A stretch of 37,395 bases of DNA from an uncultured Clostridia bacterium (GCA_948875265.1 CAQRYF010000011.1:1-37395); one strand, 5' to 3'. Counted from the first letter of the stretch, positions 15,596 to 23,345 are shown. The notes: a model not told the origin generated them from the letters alone. Numbers and translations are program-made.

Positions 15596-15629
15596 AATGA
15601 GTATAGGAAATAAAGATAAACAGATGTGG

Positions 15630-15652
15630 TTTGCCTCCTTCAAGGAGGTGAG
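15630..15652 (+). promoter_or_regulatory. hairpin masking the Shine-Dalgarno of the toxin-like gene
   Basis: CCTCC (15634-15638) pairs with GGAGG (15644-15648) over loop TTCAA, and can extend with wobble pairs on both sides. It hides the strong ribosome site AAGGAGGTGA (15642-15651). The leader also carries CAGATGTG (15621-15628), complementary to CACATCTG (15787-15794) in the 3' UTR. A 5'-3' long-range fold is therefore possible. Both are features of type I toxin mRNAs. Confidence 0.6.
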
Positions 15653-15656
15653 GCGT

Positions 15657-15773
15657 ATGATAGATATATTAATTAGTATTATATACATATTATTTTATTC
15701 ATTAATTGGAATAACTATCATTACATTTGCCTTAATTATAGTTTTAACTGTGATTATGAGTAAACAAAAATAA
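15657..15773 (+). CDS. candidate type I toxin, small hydrophobic peptide
   Basis: This 38-residue peptide is almost entirely one membrane helix (about residues 3-33) and ends in a short polar, basic tail (S-K-Q-K). AAGGAGGTGA lies 8 nt before the ATG; an in-frame upstream ATG at 15624 would add 11 residues but has no ribosome site. It is similar in kind to Fst/TxpA-like membrane toxins, but I do not recognise the exact family. The leader hides its ribosome site, and a convergent small RNA with its own strong promoter shares its terminator. Function is inferred from this layout. Confidence 0.6.
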   Translation: MIDILISIIYILFYSLIGITIITFALIIVLTVIMSKQK

Positions 15774-15779
15774 AAACAA

Positions 15780-15866
15780 TAAAAAACACATCTGTAATTT
15801 GACCGTTGTAGATGTGTTTTTTCATATTCAATTCGGCAAACCACGTTTGTGGTTTCTCTATTTACT
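15780..15866 (-). ncRNA. candidate antitoxin RNA, convergent to the toxin-like gene
   Basis: A predicted transcript of about 87 nt starts near 15866 and ends at the shared terminator. It overlaps the 3' UTR of the toxin-like mRNA. It contains AAACCACA (complement of 15848-15855), which is complementary to TGTGGTTT at 15625-15632 in the toxin leader. That stretch folds in the RNA with a neighbouring GTGGTTT into a hairpin with loop AAAC. The arrangement (convergent RNAs, common terminator, short direct repeats on the plus strand) is like the par/Fst system. No coding potential is seen. Confidence 0.5.
15781..15822. terminator. bidirectional terminator shared by toxin mRNA and antisense RNA
   Basis: AAAAAACACATCT (15781-15793) pairs perfectly with AGATGTGTTTTTT (15810-15822). 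Runs of A and T flank the stem on both strands, so it works for transcription in either direction. Confidence 0.85.
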
Positions 15867-15872
15867 ATAATT

Positions 15873-15900
15873 ATTATATCATATAATAGAAAAATGTCAA
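15873..15900 (-). promoter_or_regulatory. promoter of the candidate antitoxin RNA
   Basis: Read on the minus strand: TTGACA (15900-15895), a 16-nt spacer, and extended TGA-TATAAT (hexamer 15878-15873). It is close to consensus and stronger than the toxin-side promoter. There is no minus-strand protein gene for it to serve. Confidence 0.75.
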
Positions 15901-15968
15901 ATATTAAATACATTGTTAAATGATTAATATTCACATGAAAAATTAAATAATAGATAGGAGTAATAAAA

Positions 15969-16892
15969 ATGAAAGAAAAAGTTTTAATTTTTGGACACAA
16001 AAATCCAGATACAGATTCAATCTGTTCAAGTATAGTACATGAAATATTAGATAAGAAAAATGGATGGGACACAAAAGCAGTTCGTTTAGGAAATATTAAC
16101 AAAGAAACACAATATGTTTTGAATTATTTAGGAATAGAAGCACCTGAATTAATAGAAAAAGTTGAAGAAGGACAAGAAGTATTATTAGTAGACCATAACG
16201 AATTTAATCAAAGTGTAGAAGGAATTGAAAAAGCTAAAATATTAGGTGTGACTGATCACCATAGAATAGCTAATTTTGAAACATCAGATCCTTTATATTA
16301 CACAGCAAAACCATATGGATGTACAGCAACAATTCTATTTGAAGAATTCAAAACTCTTGGACATAAAATAGAAAAGACAGAAGCGGTATTAATGGCAAGT
16401 GCTATAATATCTGATACACTACTATTAAAATCACCAACAACAACTGAGCATGATAAAAAGGCACTAGAAGAATTAGGGCAGCTTGCTGGAATAAATATTG
16501 AAGAATATGGATTAGAAATGTTAAAAGCAGGAACAGATTTAGATGATTTTTCAGCCGAAGAATTAGTGAATTTAGATGCTAAAAACTTAGAGAAAGATGG
16601 AACTAAATTTGTAATTGCACAAGTAAATACAGTAAGCATAGAAGATGTATTAAAAAGACAAAGTGAATTAGAAAAAGCTATGAAAGATGAAATTACAAAA
16701 AAAGATTTAAGTCTATTTGTTTTAGCAATAACAGATATTTTAAATAGCAATTCAGAAATTATAGCTTTAGGAAATAAAGCAGAAGTAGTTGAAAAATCAT
16801 TTAACACAAAATTAGAAAATAATAGAGCATTCTTAGAAGGTGTTGTTTCAAGAAAGAAACAATTATTACCAAATATAGATAAAAATATATAA
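15969..16892 (+). CDS. ppaC: manganese-dependent inorganic pyrophosphatase (family II)
   Basis: It hydrolyses pyrophosphate to phosphate in the cytoplasm. The DHH-family metal motifs are visible: G-H-K-N-P-D-T-D-S (9-17), V-D-H-N-E (near 74-78) and T-D-H-H-R (near 95-99). The C-terminal DHHA2 domain ends with the substrate-binding S-R-K-K-Q near 296-300. Its 307 residues match the family. GATAGGAG precedes the ATG. The gene ends in a hairpin that is also the left arm of an inverted repeat around the next gene. Confidence 0.95.
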   Translation: MKEKVLIFGHKNPDTDSICSSIVHEILDKKNGWDTKAVRLGNINKETQYVLNYLGIEAPELIEKVEEGQEVLLVDHNEFNQSVEGIEKAKILGVTDHHRIANFETSDPLYYTAKPYGCTATILFEEFKTLGHKIEKTEAVLMASAIISDTLLLKSPTTTEHDKKALEELGQLAGINIEEYGLEMLKAGTDLDDFSAEELVNLDAKNLEKDGTKFVIAQVNTVSIEDVLKRQSELEKAMKDEITKKDLSLFVLAITDILNSNSEIIALGNKAEVVEKSFNTKLENNRAFLEGVVSRKKQLLPNIDKNI

Positions 16893-16909
16893 GAAAAAGA
16901 GGATTTAGG

Positions 16910-16936
16910 AGGATTTGGGGCCAGGTTTCAAATCCT
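16910..16936 (+). repeat. 27-bp inverted repeat, left copy
   Basis: A 27-base unit starting AGGATTTGGGGCCAGG, whose exact reverse complement lies at 17526-17552. The unit is itself a hairpin (GAGGATTTG with CAAATCCTC). It is followed by ATTATTTTATT and probably terminates ppaC. It is far richer in G and C than its surroundings. Confidence 0.9.
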
Positions 16937-16965
16937 CATTATTTTATTATACAAGGAGCAAAATT

Positions 16966-17511
16966 ATGAAATTATTAAATGAAATGTTTGAAAGTTTTAA
17001 ATATTCAGCATGTAGAATTGAAACATTACCTGTATATAAAATCATTGGAGATGAATGGAATAGGTATCAACTATTTATTAATGGAGAAGTTCGTGAAAAA
17101 TATAATAGTTCTGGATGGTCAAAAATGATAAGCGATTATAAAGAAATGGGTAAGTCAGTTGAAAGAATAAGAGTAATACCAGAAGAATTAAATAGTTATT
17201 TAAGATTTGAAATTGAAGCATGTTATGTTCAAAATATGATAGCAGGAGAAAAAATTAAGATGATAGACAAATCTAAGTATGAAAAATTAGTTACTAGTAT
17301 AACAAAAGGAGATTATTGGATATTTGATAATGATAAAGTATTATATATGCAATATGATGAAGATGGAGCATTTCTGAAGTCAAATTTAATTAAAGATGAT
17401 AAAGTAAGAAAAGAATGTATAAAATTTTATAATGTCCTAAATGAGAAAACATATGAGATAAATGATGTATTAAGGAAAGTTAGAAATAGTACAATAAAAT
17501 TAAAAAAGTAA
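16966..17511 (+). CDS. DUF6879-like protein
   Basis: This 181-residue protein matches the pattern of DUF6879. It has S-A-C-R-I-E-T-L-P-V-Y near 12-22, then the W-S-K-M-I segment, V-E-R-I-R-V-I-P near 63-70 and L-R-F-E-I-E-A near 76-82. Function is unknown; in other bacteria such proteins occur beside regulatory genes. The ATG at 16966 follows AAGGAG; the longer frame beginning at 16915 would start inside the left inverted repeat and is not supported. The gene stands alone between two 27-bp inverted repeats, which suggests an inserted cassette. Confidence 0.7.
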   Translation: MKLLNEMFESFKYSACRIETLPVYKIIGDEWNRYQLFINGEVREKYNSSGWSKMISDYKEMGKSVERIRVIPEELNSYLRFEIEACYVQNMIAGEKIKMIDKSKYEKLVTSITKGDYWIFDNDKVLYMQYDEDGAFLKSNLIKDDKVRKECIKFYNVLNEKTYEINDVLRKVRNSTIKLKK

Positions 17512-17525
17512 AAGAGGAAATGGTA

Positions 17526-17552
17526 AGGATTTGAAACCTGGCCCCAAATCCT
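17526..17552 (+). repeat. 27-bp inverted repeat, right copy, with terminator
   Basis: Exact reverse complement of 16910-16936. It folds on its own (AGGATTTG with CAAATCCT) and is followed by CTTTTT, so it works as the terminator of the DUF6879 gene. Confidence 0.9.
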
Positions 17553-17578
17553 CTTTTTAATTAAAAAAATGAAAAGTA

Positions 17579-17607
17579 TTGCATAATTTAGTAATTAAAT
17601 TTATAAT
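17579..17607 (+). promoter_or_regulatory. promoter of the flippase-like gene
   Basis: TTGCAT (17579-17584), a 17-nt spacer and TATAAT (17602-17607), 52 nt before the ATG at 17660. Confidence 0.7.
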
Positions 17608-17659
17608 TAATAAGTACAATTAGTAATAGTAAGATAATTATTATAATAGGAGTGATTAG

Positions 17660-19296
17660 ATGACAAAAGAAGCGGAGAAGAGAGTTTCACCAAAAAAGGA
17701 AACATTTATGCAAGGTGTTATAACTTTAATATTCTCACAAGTATTAATAAAATTATTAGGATTAATATATACACTATATCTAACAAATAGAGAAGGATTT
17801 GGAGATAAAGGAAATGGTATTGTAGCAGCAGGATATCAAATATATGCAATGTTGCTTACCATATCATCAATAGGAGTTCCAAATGCTATATCTAAGTTGG
17901 TATCAGAAAGAGTAGCTCTACGGAGACCATAAAGGGGCTCATAGAATCTTTAAAATAGCTTTTGCTACATTTGCAGTGATAGGATTAATAGGAAGCTTAA
18001 TGTTATTTTTTGGAGCTAATTTAGTAGCAAATATTTGGTTACAAATACCAGATGCAGAAATGACATTAGTAGCACTTTCGCCAGCTATATTCTTTGTTGC
18101 TATTTCATCTGTTATGAGAGGATATTTTAATGGAAGACAAAATATAAAAGCAACAGCAAGATCCCAAACTATAGAGCAAGTATTTAAGACAGCGCTTACA
18201 ATTATATTGGTAGAAATAATAGCAATAATATCAAATGTATCTACGGAATGGATGGCAGGAGGAGCTACTCTTGCAACAACACTTGCAACTTTTGCAGGAT
18301 TTGGATATTTGTATCTATATTACCAAACTAGAAAAAGAGAAATAGCAACAGAAATAAAGTCAACTGTTAACTATAAATATGAAAGAGTAGTAACAATTAT
18401 AAAAAGAATATTAATGGTTTCAATTCCAATAGCATTAACAGCAATAATGTCATCATTGAACAAAAATATAGATTCATTTACTGTTGTTAGAAGTTTGAAA
18501 CAATTCATGTCTGAAGATATGGCAATATCACAATATGGAATATTAGGTGGAAAAGTTGACATGCTTACAAGTTTACCTTTGTCTATAAATGTAGCATTTT
18601 CAACAGCATTAGTTCCAGCTATATCAGCTGCTAAAGCAAAAAGAGACAAAAAAACAATAACACAAAAAACATCATTTTCTTTATTAACTTCAATGCTAAT
18701 AGGACTTCCATGTACAATAGGTATGTGTATATTTGCAGGGCCAATACTTAATTTATTGTTTCCAAACGCAAGTGCTGGAGAAGTTATTTTGCAGATTAGT
18801 TCATTAACAATAATTTTTACTATATTAGACCAAACTATAAATGGTGCGCTGCAAGGATATGGAAAGCTGATTATACCAGCAATTTCTCTAGCATTCCGGA
18901 GTTTTAGTAAAATTAATTTTAAACTTAATATTAGTACCAATTCCAGAGATAGGAGTAAATGGCGCAGCAATTGCATCTGTTGCTTGTCATTTAGTTGCAT
19001 TTACAATAGCGATAACATCATTAAGAAAACATATAAAATTAAATTTGACATTTTCAAAGTTTGTAATAAAACCTGTGTTAGCAACATTAATAATGGGAAT
19101 TTGTTCATATTTTATATATTTAACACTTTTAGGAATAATTACACCAAAATTGGCTACAATAGTAGCAATAATATCTGCAGTGATTATATATGCATTGTCT
19201 ATAATTGCATTAAAGATATTTTCAAAAGAAGAAATGCTAATGATGCCTTATGGAGATAAAATTATTAAGATTTTAGAAAAAATGAATATTTATTAA
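17660..19296 (+). CDS. MurJ/SpoVB-like MATE-superfamily flippase, frame broken by two +1 shifts
   Basis: This is a polytopic membrane protein of the MOP flippase superfamily (SpoVB/MurJ/polysaccharide exporters), which moves lipid-linked sugars across the membrane. The family sequence runs on through three frames. Frame one (from 17660) ends at 17932 and frame two runs to about 18896. Frame three ends with a C-terminal helix at 19296. Skipping one C at 17921 restores S-E-R-V-A-L-G-D-H-K-G-A-H-R. Skipping one C at 18897 restores S-L-A-F-G-V-L-V-K-L-I-L-N. Both breaks are at an in-frame CGG codon where a Gly codon is expected. It could be a pseudogene, a sequencing artefact or recoded. GTGATTAG, a weak site after AGGAG, precedes the ATG. 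Confidence 0.85.
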
Positions 19297-19443
19297 ATAA
19301 AAATATAGAAAAAACAGAAAAAAATAGGAAAAAAAGAAGGATTTTTGGTATTTTTGGCGAATAAAATTAATTAGAAGTACATTATTGTTTTGTTCAAGCA
19401 ATAAAGTACATAAACTATTTAAATCTTATAGGAGGTAATTTAA

Positions 19444-19722
19444 ATGAACAAAGCTGAATTAATCGCAGCAATGGCTGCAAAAACAGGAGAAACAAAAAAA
19501 GCAGCTGAAGCATCAGTAAACGCTTTTGTAGAAGTTGTAACAGACGCATTAAAAGAAGGAGACAAAGTTCAATTAGTTGGATTTGGATCATTCGAAGTAA
19601 GAAAAAGAGCAGCTAGAAAAGGTAGAAACCCACAAACTAAAGAAGAAATCAAAATACCTGCATCAAAAGCTCCAGTATTCAAAGCTGGTAAAGCATTAAA
19701 AGATTTAGTAAACAAAAAATAA
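19444..19722 (+). CDS. hup: DNA-binding protein HU
   Basis: This 92-residue nucleoid protein bends and compacts DNA as a dimer. It starts M-N-K-A-E-L-I and has G-F-G-S-F-E-V-R-K-R-A-A-R-K-G-R-N-P near 46-63, including the Arg-Asn-Pro tip of the DNA-binding arm. It ends with A-P-V-F-K-A-G-K-A-L-K. TAGGAGG precedes the ATG. It is probably a single-gene unit. Confidence 0.97.
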   Translation: MNKAELIAAMAAKTGETKKAAEASVNAFVEVVTDALKEGDKVQLVGFGSFEVRKRAARKGRNPQTKEEIKIPASKAPVFKAGKALKDLVNKK

Positions 19723-19759
19723 GAGATTTATATAAAAATATAAATATATGAATTCATAT

Positions 19760-19785
19760 AAAAGAGGCTAGAAATAGTCTCTTTT
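19760..19785 (+). terminator. terminator after HU gene
   Basis: AAAAGAGGCTA (19760-19770) pairs with TAGTCTCTTTT (19775-19785) around a GAAA tetraloop, with one G-T wobble. The T-tract is short. Confidence 0.75.
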
Positions 19786-19788
19786 AAA

Positions 19789-19817
19789 TTGACTTTAAAT
19801 AAGAAATATAATATAAT
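19789..19817 (+). promoter_or_regulatory. promoter of the gene at 19865
   Basis: TTGACT (19789-19794), a 17-nt spacer, TATAAT (19812-19817). Confidence 0.8.
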
Positions 19818-19864
19818 AAAAGATGAACCTGTAAATACAGATATCAGAAAGAGAGGAATACAAG

Positions 19865-20149
19865 ATGAACAAGAAAAACTTTATTAATAAAGTTGTATCA
19901 ACAGGAACAAGAGAATTAAAAAGAAACTTTGAAGAATATTATGTGGAAAAGAAATTTACCGCAGTAGGAGTTCCATTTAAGGAAAAACAATGTGAGTTAA
20001 TTCGGGAGTATTTAGAAGAAATAAATGAAATAACTCTAAATAAGAAGATACCATTCAAAGTTGAATTACAAGATGGCAATATTGTAAGATTTTCATTAAA
20101 AAATGAAAATAAAAAAGTTCTTGAAATTCTCATAAAAGAAGGCTGGTAA
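19865..20149 (+). CDS. hypothetical protein, small and basic
   Basis: This 94-residue soluble protein has mixed charge (about 28 Lys/Arg) and no recognised motif. Residues about 1-55 are likely helical and 62-94 likely beta. It has its own near-consensus promoter, a GAGAGGA ribosome site and a strong terminator overlapping the stop, so it is very probably expressed. It contains one of the rare in-frame CGG codons (20003-20005), here read without a shift, in L-I-R-E-Y. Confidence 0.7.
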   Translation: MNKKNFINKVVSTGTRELKRNFEEYYVEKKFTAVGVPFKEKQCELIREYLEEINEITLNKKIPFKVELQDGNIVRFSLKNENKKVLEILIKEGW

Positions 20150-20166
20150 GTGCCAGCCTTCTTTTA
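20136..20166. terminator. bidirectional terminator
   Basis: AAGAAGGCTGG pairs with CCAGCCTTCTT around a short loop holding the TAA of the plus-strand gene, with A/T runs on both sides. It also lies just past the end of aspS on the minus strand, so it can serve both convergent genes. Confidence 0.85.
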
Positions 20167-20173
20167 ATATATA

Positions 20174-21928
20174 TTATTTTTCCTTTATATCAAGTTGTAT
20201 ATGAACATCTCTTAATTGTTCACGTCTAACTTGACTTGGAGCACCCATCATTAAGTCTTGAGCCTTACTATTTAATGGGAATGCTATAACTTCTCTAATA
20301 GTATCAGAATCTGTTAACAACATAAGCATTCTATCTAGTCCAGGAGCAACACCTGCATGTGGAGGAGCACCAAATTGGAATGCTGTATATAAAGCACCAA
20401 ATTTAGATTTAACCTCTTCCTCTGTATATCCTGCCATTGAGAAAGCTTTAAGCATTATATTGATATCATGATTTCTAACAGCACCAGAAGAAAGCTCAAT
20501 TCCATTACATACAATATCATATTGATAAGCAAGTATTTCTAATGGATCTTTATTTTCTAATGCTTCTAAACCACCTTGTGGCATAGAGAATGGATTATGA
20601 CTAAATGCTAAATTTCCTTGTTCATCTAATTCAAACATTGGAAAATCTACAATCCAACAAAATTCAAAAACATCTTCATTAATTAAATTTAATCTATTTG
20701 CAAGTTCTGTTCTAATTTGACCAGATAATTCTGTAGCTCTTTGTTCATTATCAGCAATAAAGAATATAGTATCTTCTTTTTCTAAATCTGCTAATTCTAA
20801 TAAAGTCTTCTTTAAGTCATCTGGAATAAATTTATCTATAGGACCTTTGAAACTTAAATCTTCTTGAACTTCTAAATATCCAAGTCCTCCCATGCCAATT
20901 GATGTTGCAAATTTTAACATTTTTTCATGGAATCCTTTAGACAGATGTCCTTTTACTTTTATTGCTCTTACAGTTCTATCAATAAAAGGTTTAAATGTAC
21001 ATTTCTTAAAGAAGTCAGATAAATCTATCATATATAAAGGATTTCTTAAATCTGGTTTATCAGTACCGTATTTAAGCATAGCATCCTTATAAGAGATTCT
21101 TGGGAATGGATAATTAGCTATTTTCTTATTAGAGAACTTTTTGAAAGTGTTATATATTACGGGTTCAATAGCTGAAAAGACATCTTCTTGAGTTGCATAT
21201 GCCATTTCCATATCCAATTGATAAAATTCACCAGGAGCTCTATCTGCTCTAGCATCTTCATCTCTGAAACAAGGTGCAATTTGGAAATATTTATCAATAC
21301 CAGAAACCATAAGTAATTGCTTGAATTGTTGTGGTGCTTGAGGTAATGCATAGAATTTACCAGCATGTAATCTACTAGGAACAAGATAGTCTCTTGCACC
21401 TTCAGGAGAAGAACTTGTAAGTATAGGTGTTTGAACCTCTAAAAATCCTTGCTCCATCATTTGGCTTCTAATAAATTGAAGTACATTAGCTCTTAATATT
21501 AAGTTATTTTTTAATCTATCATTTCTTAAATCTAAAAATCTGTATTGAAGTCTTAAATCTTCTCTAACTTCTTGTTCATTATTTAATTCAAAAGGTAAAT
21601 TTCCAGTTCTTTTTCCTAAAACTTTAATTTCCTCAATACGTATTTCAACTAAACCTGTTTTAATTTTAGGATTAACTGTCTCTTCATCTCTTTTTCTAAC
21701 TTCTCCATATACAGTAACTGAAGATTCAATAGGAATATGTGAGGCAAAGTCAACATCTTCTGGATTACCAGAAGTAACAACTTGAGTTACTCCATACATA
21801 TCTCTAATATCTAAGAATACTAAACCACCAAGGTCACGAATAGTTTGTACAAATCCTGCAATTCGTACTTTTTTTCCTACATCTTCTAAACTAATTTCAT
21901 TACAATTATGAGTTCTATACTCATTCAT
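20174..21928 (-). CDS. aspS: aspartyl-tRNA synthetase
   Basis: This 584-residue class II synthetase charges tRNA with aspartate. It has the N-terminal OB-fold anticodon-binding domain (about 1-110). Motif 2 is near F-R-D-E-D-A-R-A-D-R, the bacterial GAD insertion lies in the middle, and motif 3 is G-A-P-P-H-A-G-V-A-P-G-L-D-R. The start is placed at the ATG of M-N-E-Y-R because GGAGG is 8 nt upstream; a start 5 codons earlier would overlap that site. Position 33 is Leu (R-D-L-G-G), the residue seen in discriminating enzymes. A T-box leader controls it. Confidence 0.96.
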   Translation of the reverse strand: MNEYRTHNCNEISLEDVGKKVRIAGFVQTIRDLGGLVFLDIRDMYGVTQVVTSGNPEDVDFASHIPIESSVTVYGEVRKRDEETVNPKIKTGLVEIRIEEIKVLGKRTGNLPFELNNEQEVREDLRLQYRFLDLRNDRLKNNLILRANVLQFIRSQMMEQGFLEVQTPILTSSSPEGARDYLVPSRLHAGKFYALPQAPQQFKQLLMVSGIDKYFQIAPCFRDEDARADRAPGEFYQLDMEMAYATQEDVFSAIEPVIYNTFKKFSNKKIANYPFPRISYKDAMLKYGTDKPDLRNPLYMIDLSDFFKKCTFKPFIDRTVRAIKVKGHLSKGFHEKMLKFATSIGMGGLGYLEVQEDLSFKGPIDKFIPDDLKKTLLELADLEKEDTIFFIADNEQRATELSGQIRTELANRLNLINEDVFEFCWIVDFPMFELDEQGNLAFSHNPFSMPQGGLEALENKDPLEILAYQYDIVCNGIELSSGAVRNHDINIMLKAFSMAGYTEEEVKSKFGALYTAFQFGAPPHAGVAPGLDRMLMLLTDSDTIREVIAFPLNSKAQDLMMGAPSQVRREQLRDVHIQLDIKEK

Positions 21929-21982
21929 AATTAAAACCTCCATTTAATAAATTTAAGAACGTTTTCTATTATTTTAAAGCAC

Positions 21983-22195
21983 AAAAAAACGCCCATTGCT
22001 TTTATTGCAGGGACGAATACTTCCGCGGTGCCACCCAGCTTGAAAATCAAAAGATTTTCCACTTTATTAAAATTGCTCCAATGTGTTTCACTATTTTAGG
22101 TTGACCTTGAAGGGCTTACAGCCTATGACCCTTATTCTCTAAAAGTAACTTCTAAAAGCTTTGCATTGTACGTACGCAAATAAAATATTTAATTT
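21983..22195 (-). promoter_or_regulatory. T-box riboswitch leader of aspS
   Basis: Read on the minus strand. The T-box sequence GGGTGGCACCGCGGAAG (22037-22021) pairs with uncharged tRNA to favour the antiterminator. The competing terminator is a CGTCCC...GGGCG hairpin followed by T7 (22015-21983). Stem I lies upstream, with helix TTTTAG/CTAAAA and an inner AAGG...CCTT helix. The stem I internal loop holds an AAC triplet; no GAC or GAT is present in stem I, so the specifier codon is uncertain. Low tRNA charging should raise aspS expression. Confidence 0.9.
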
Positions 22196-22206
22196 TAATA
22201 TACACT

Positions 22207-22235
22207 ATTTTACACAGTATTTGCTAATTTGTCAA
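22207..22235 (-). promoter_or_regulatory. promoter of the aspS T-box leader
   Basis: Read on the minus strand: TTGACA (22235-22230), a 17-nt spacer, TAAAAT (22212-22207). It starts a leader of about 270 nt. Confidence 0.8.
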
Positions 22236-22287
22236 GTTTTATACAATAAATTAACTATTATAATATATTAAAATTCAATAAAATATA

Positions 22288-22316
22288 TTGAAATAATTTA
22301 ATTATTAGTATAAAAT
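22288..22316 (+). promoter_or_regulatory. promoter of the pilin-like gene
   Basis: TTGAAA (22288-22293), a 17-nt spacer, TAAAAT (22311-22316). It lies 60 nt before the ATG. Confidence 0.7.
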
Positions 22317-22376
22317 ATATATGCAAAAGTAAAAATAAGTTAATATAGAGTTACAAAAGATAGGGAGGATTTTTTT

Positions 22377-23261
22377 ATGAAAAGAATAGAAAATAATAAA
22401 GGTATAACATTAATAGCGTTAGTAGTAACAATTATAGTGTTAATAATTCTAGCAGGAATATCAATTAGTGCATTGACTAATGAAAATGGAATAATAAAAG
22501 AAGCTAAAGATGCAAAGGCATCACATGAAAAGGCACGAATTCAAGAAGAATTTGAATTAGCTTCAGTACAAGCATTAAAAGAAAATATTAATACAAGTGA
22601 GGATTTAAGTTCATATTTACAAAGTAAATTTTCAGGAATAAGCAAAATTAATAAAACTGATACTTATGTAAGATTTGATTACAAAGGACAAGAAATAGTT
22701 GCAGATGTAAATGGTAAAATAACATTTATTGATAAAATATATACTGATGATGCTGGTGGAGCAAATGTACCGTCTGGAGAAATTAACTTGATAAATAGTG
22801 TGGTGGAAAATGATACTTTAATAGTTCCAAATTATTATAAAGGTGGAGCTGAATATAAACTAACAAAAATTGTGAATAAAAGTTTATATGAGTTATACAA
22901 TTCAAATATTATAGCTAAAAAGATAATAGTTTCAGAAGGGATAGAAAAAATTGGTACAGCTAGCACAACTGGAACCCAAGGAAGTACTAATGTAGGAATA
23001 TTTGGCGGAAATATAGGTGCAGAAGAAATATATTTACCAAATACTTTATTAGAGATTGGAGATTATGCCTTTACTGGTAACAATATAAAAAGTATAATAA
23101 TACCAAAAAGTGTTAAAAAGGTTGGATATAACATTTTTAATAGATGTAATAATTTAACTACAATATATTGTGAGGCTTCAAGCAAACCAGCAGAATGGAA
23201 TGACCAGTGGAATGGAAGTAATGTAAAGGATAAGGATATAATTTGGGGATATAACCAATAA
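22377..23261 (+). CDS. type IV pilin-like protein with C-terminal leucine-rich-repeat-like segments
   Basis: This 294-residue secreted or surface protein starts with a prepilin-type signal: a short basic leader ending N-K-G, then I-T-L-I-A-L-V-V and about 20 hydrophobic residues. Ala replaces the usual Glu at position +5. A helical stretch follows (about 35-95). The C-terminal part (about 150-285) has BspA-like repeats, such as I-I-V-S-E-G-I-E-K-I, E-I-Y-L-P-N-T-L-L-E-I-G-D-Y-A-F and S-I-I-I-P-K-S-V-K-K-V. GGGAGG precedes the ATG. It is a single-gene unit with its own promoter and terminator and could be a surface adhesin. Confidence 0.8.
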   Translation: MKRIENNKGITLIALVVTIIVLIILAGISISALTNENGIIKEAKDAKASHEKARIQEEFELASVQALKENINTSEDLSSYLQSKFSGISKINKTDTYVRFDYKGQEIVADVNGKITFIDKIYTDDAGGANVPSGEINLINSVVENDTLIVPNYYKGGAEYKLTKIVNKSLYELYNSNIIAKKIIVSEGIEKIGTASTTGTQGSTNVGIFGGNIGAEEIYLPNTLLEIGDYAFTGNNIKSIIIPKSVKKVGYNIFNRCNNLTTIYCEASSKPAEWNDQWNGSNVKDKDIIWGYNQ

Positions 23262-23270
23262 AATATAAAT

Positions 23271-23303
23271 AAAAATGAATTGTTTTAAAGCAATTCATTT
23301 TTT
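23271..23303 (+). terminator. terminator after the pilin-like gene
   Basis: AAAAATGAATTG pairs with CAATTCATTTTT around TTTTAAAG, followed by T. Confidence 0.9.
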
Positions 23304-23316
23304 GTGCTCAAAAACA

Positions 23317-23345
23317 TTGTAAAAAATATAACTATAATATAAAAT
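23317..23345 (+). promoter_or_regulatory. promoter of the polytopic membrane protein gene
   Basis: TTGTAA (23317-23322), a 17-nt spacer, TAAAAT (23340-23345), 23 nt before the ATG. Confidence 0.6.

Noticed and set aside
16915..16965. A longer start for the DUF6879 gene
   Set aside because: It would begin inside the left inverted repeat without a ribosome site; the ATG at 16966 has AAGGAG.
19045..19296. A separate small membrane protein gene
   Set aside because: It is the third frame of the broken flippase gene and has no ribosome site of its own.
20892..21399. Plus- and minus-strand frames inside aspS
   Set aside because: They are shadows of the conserved aspS reading frame.
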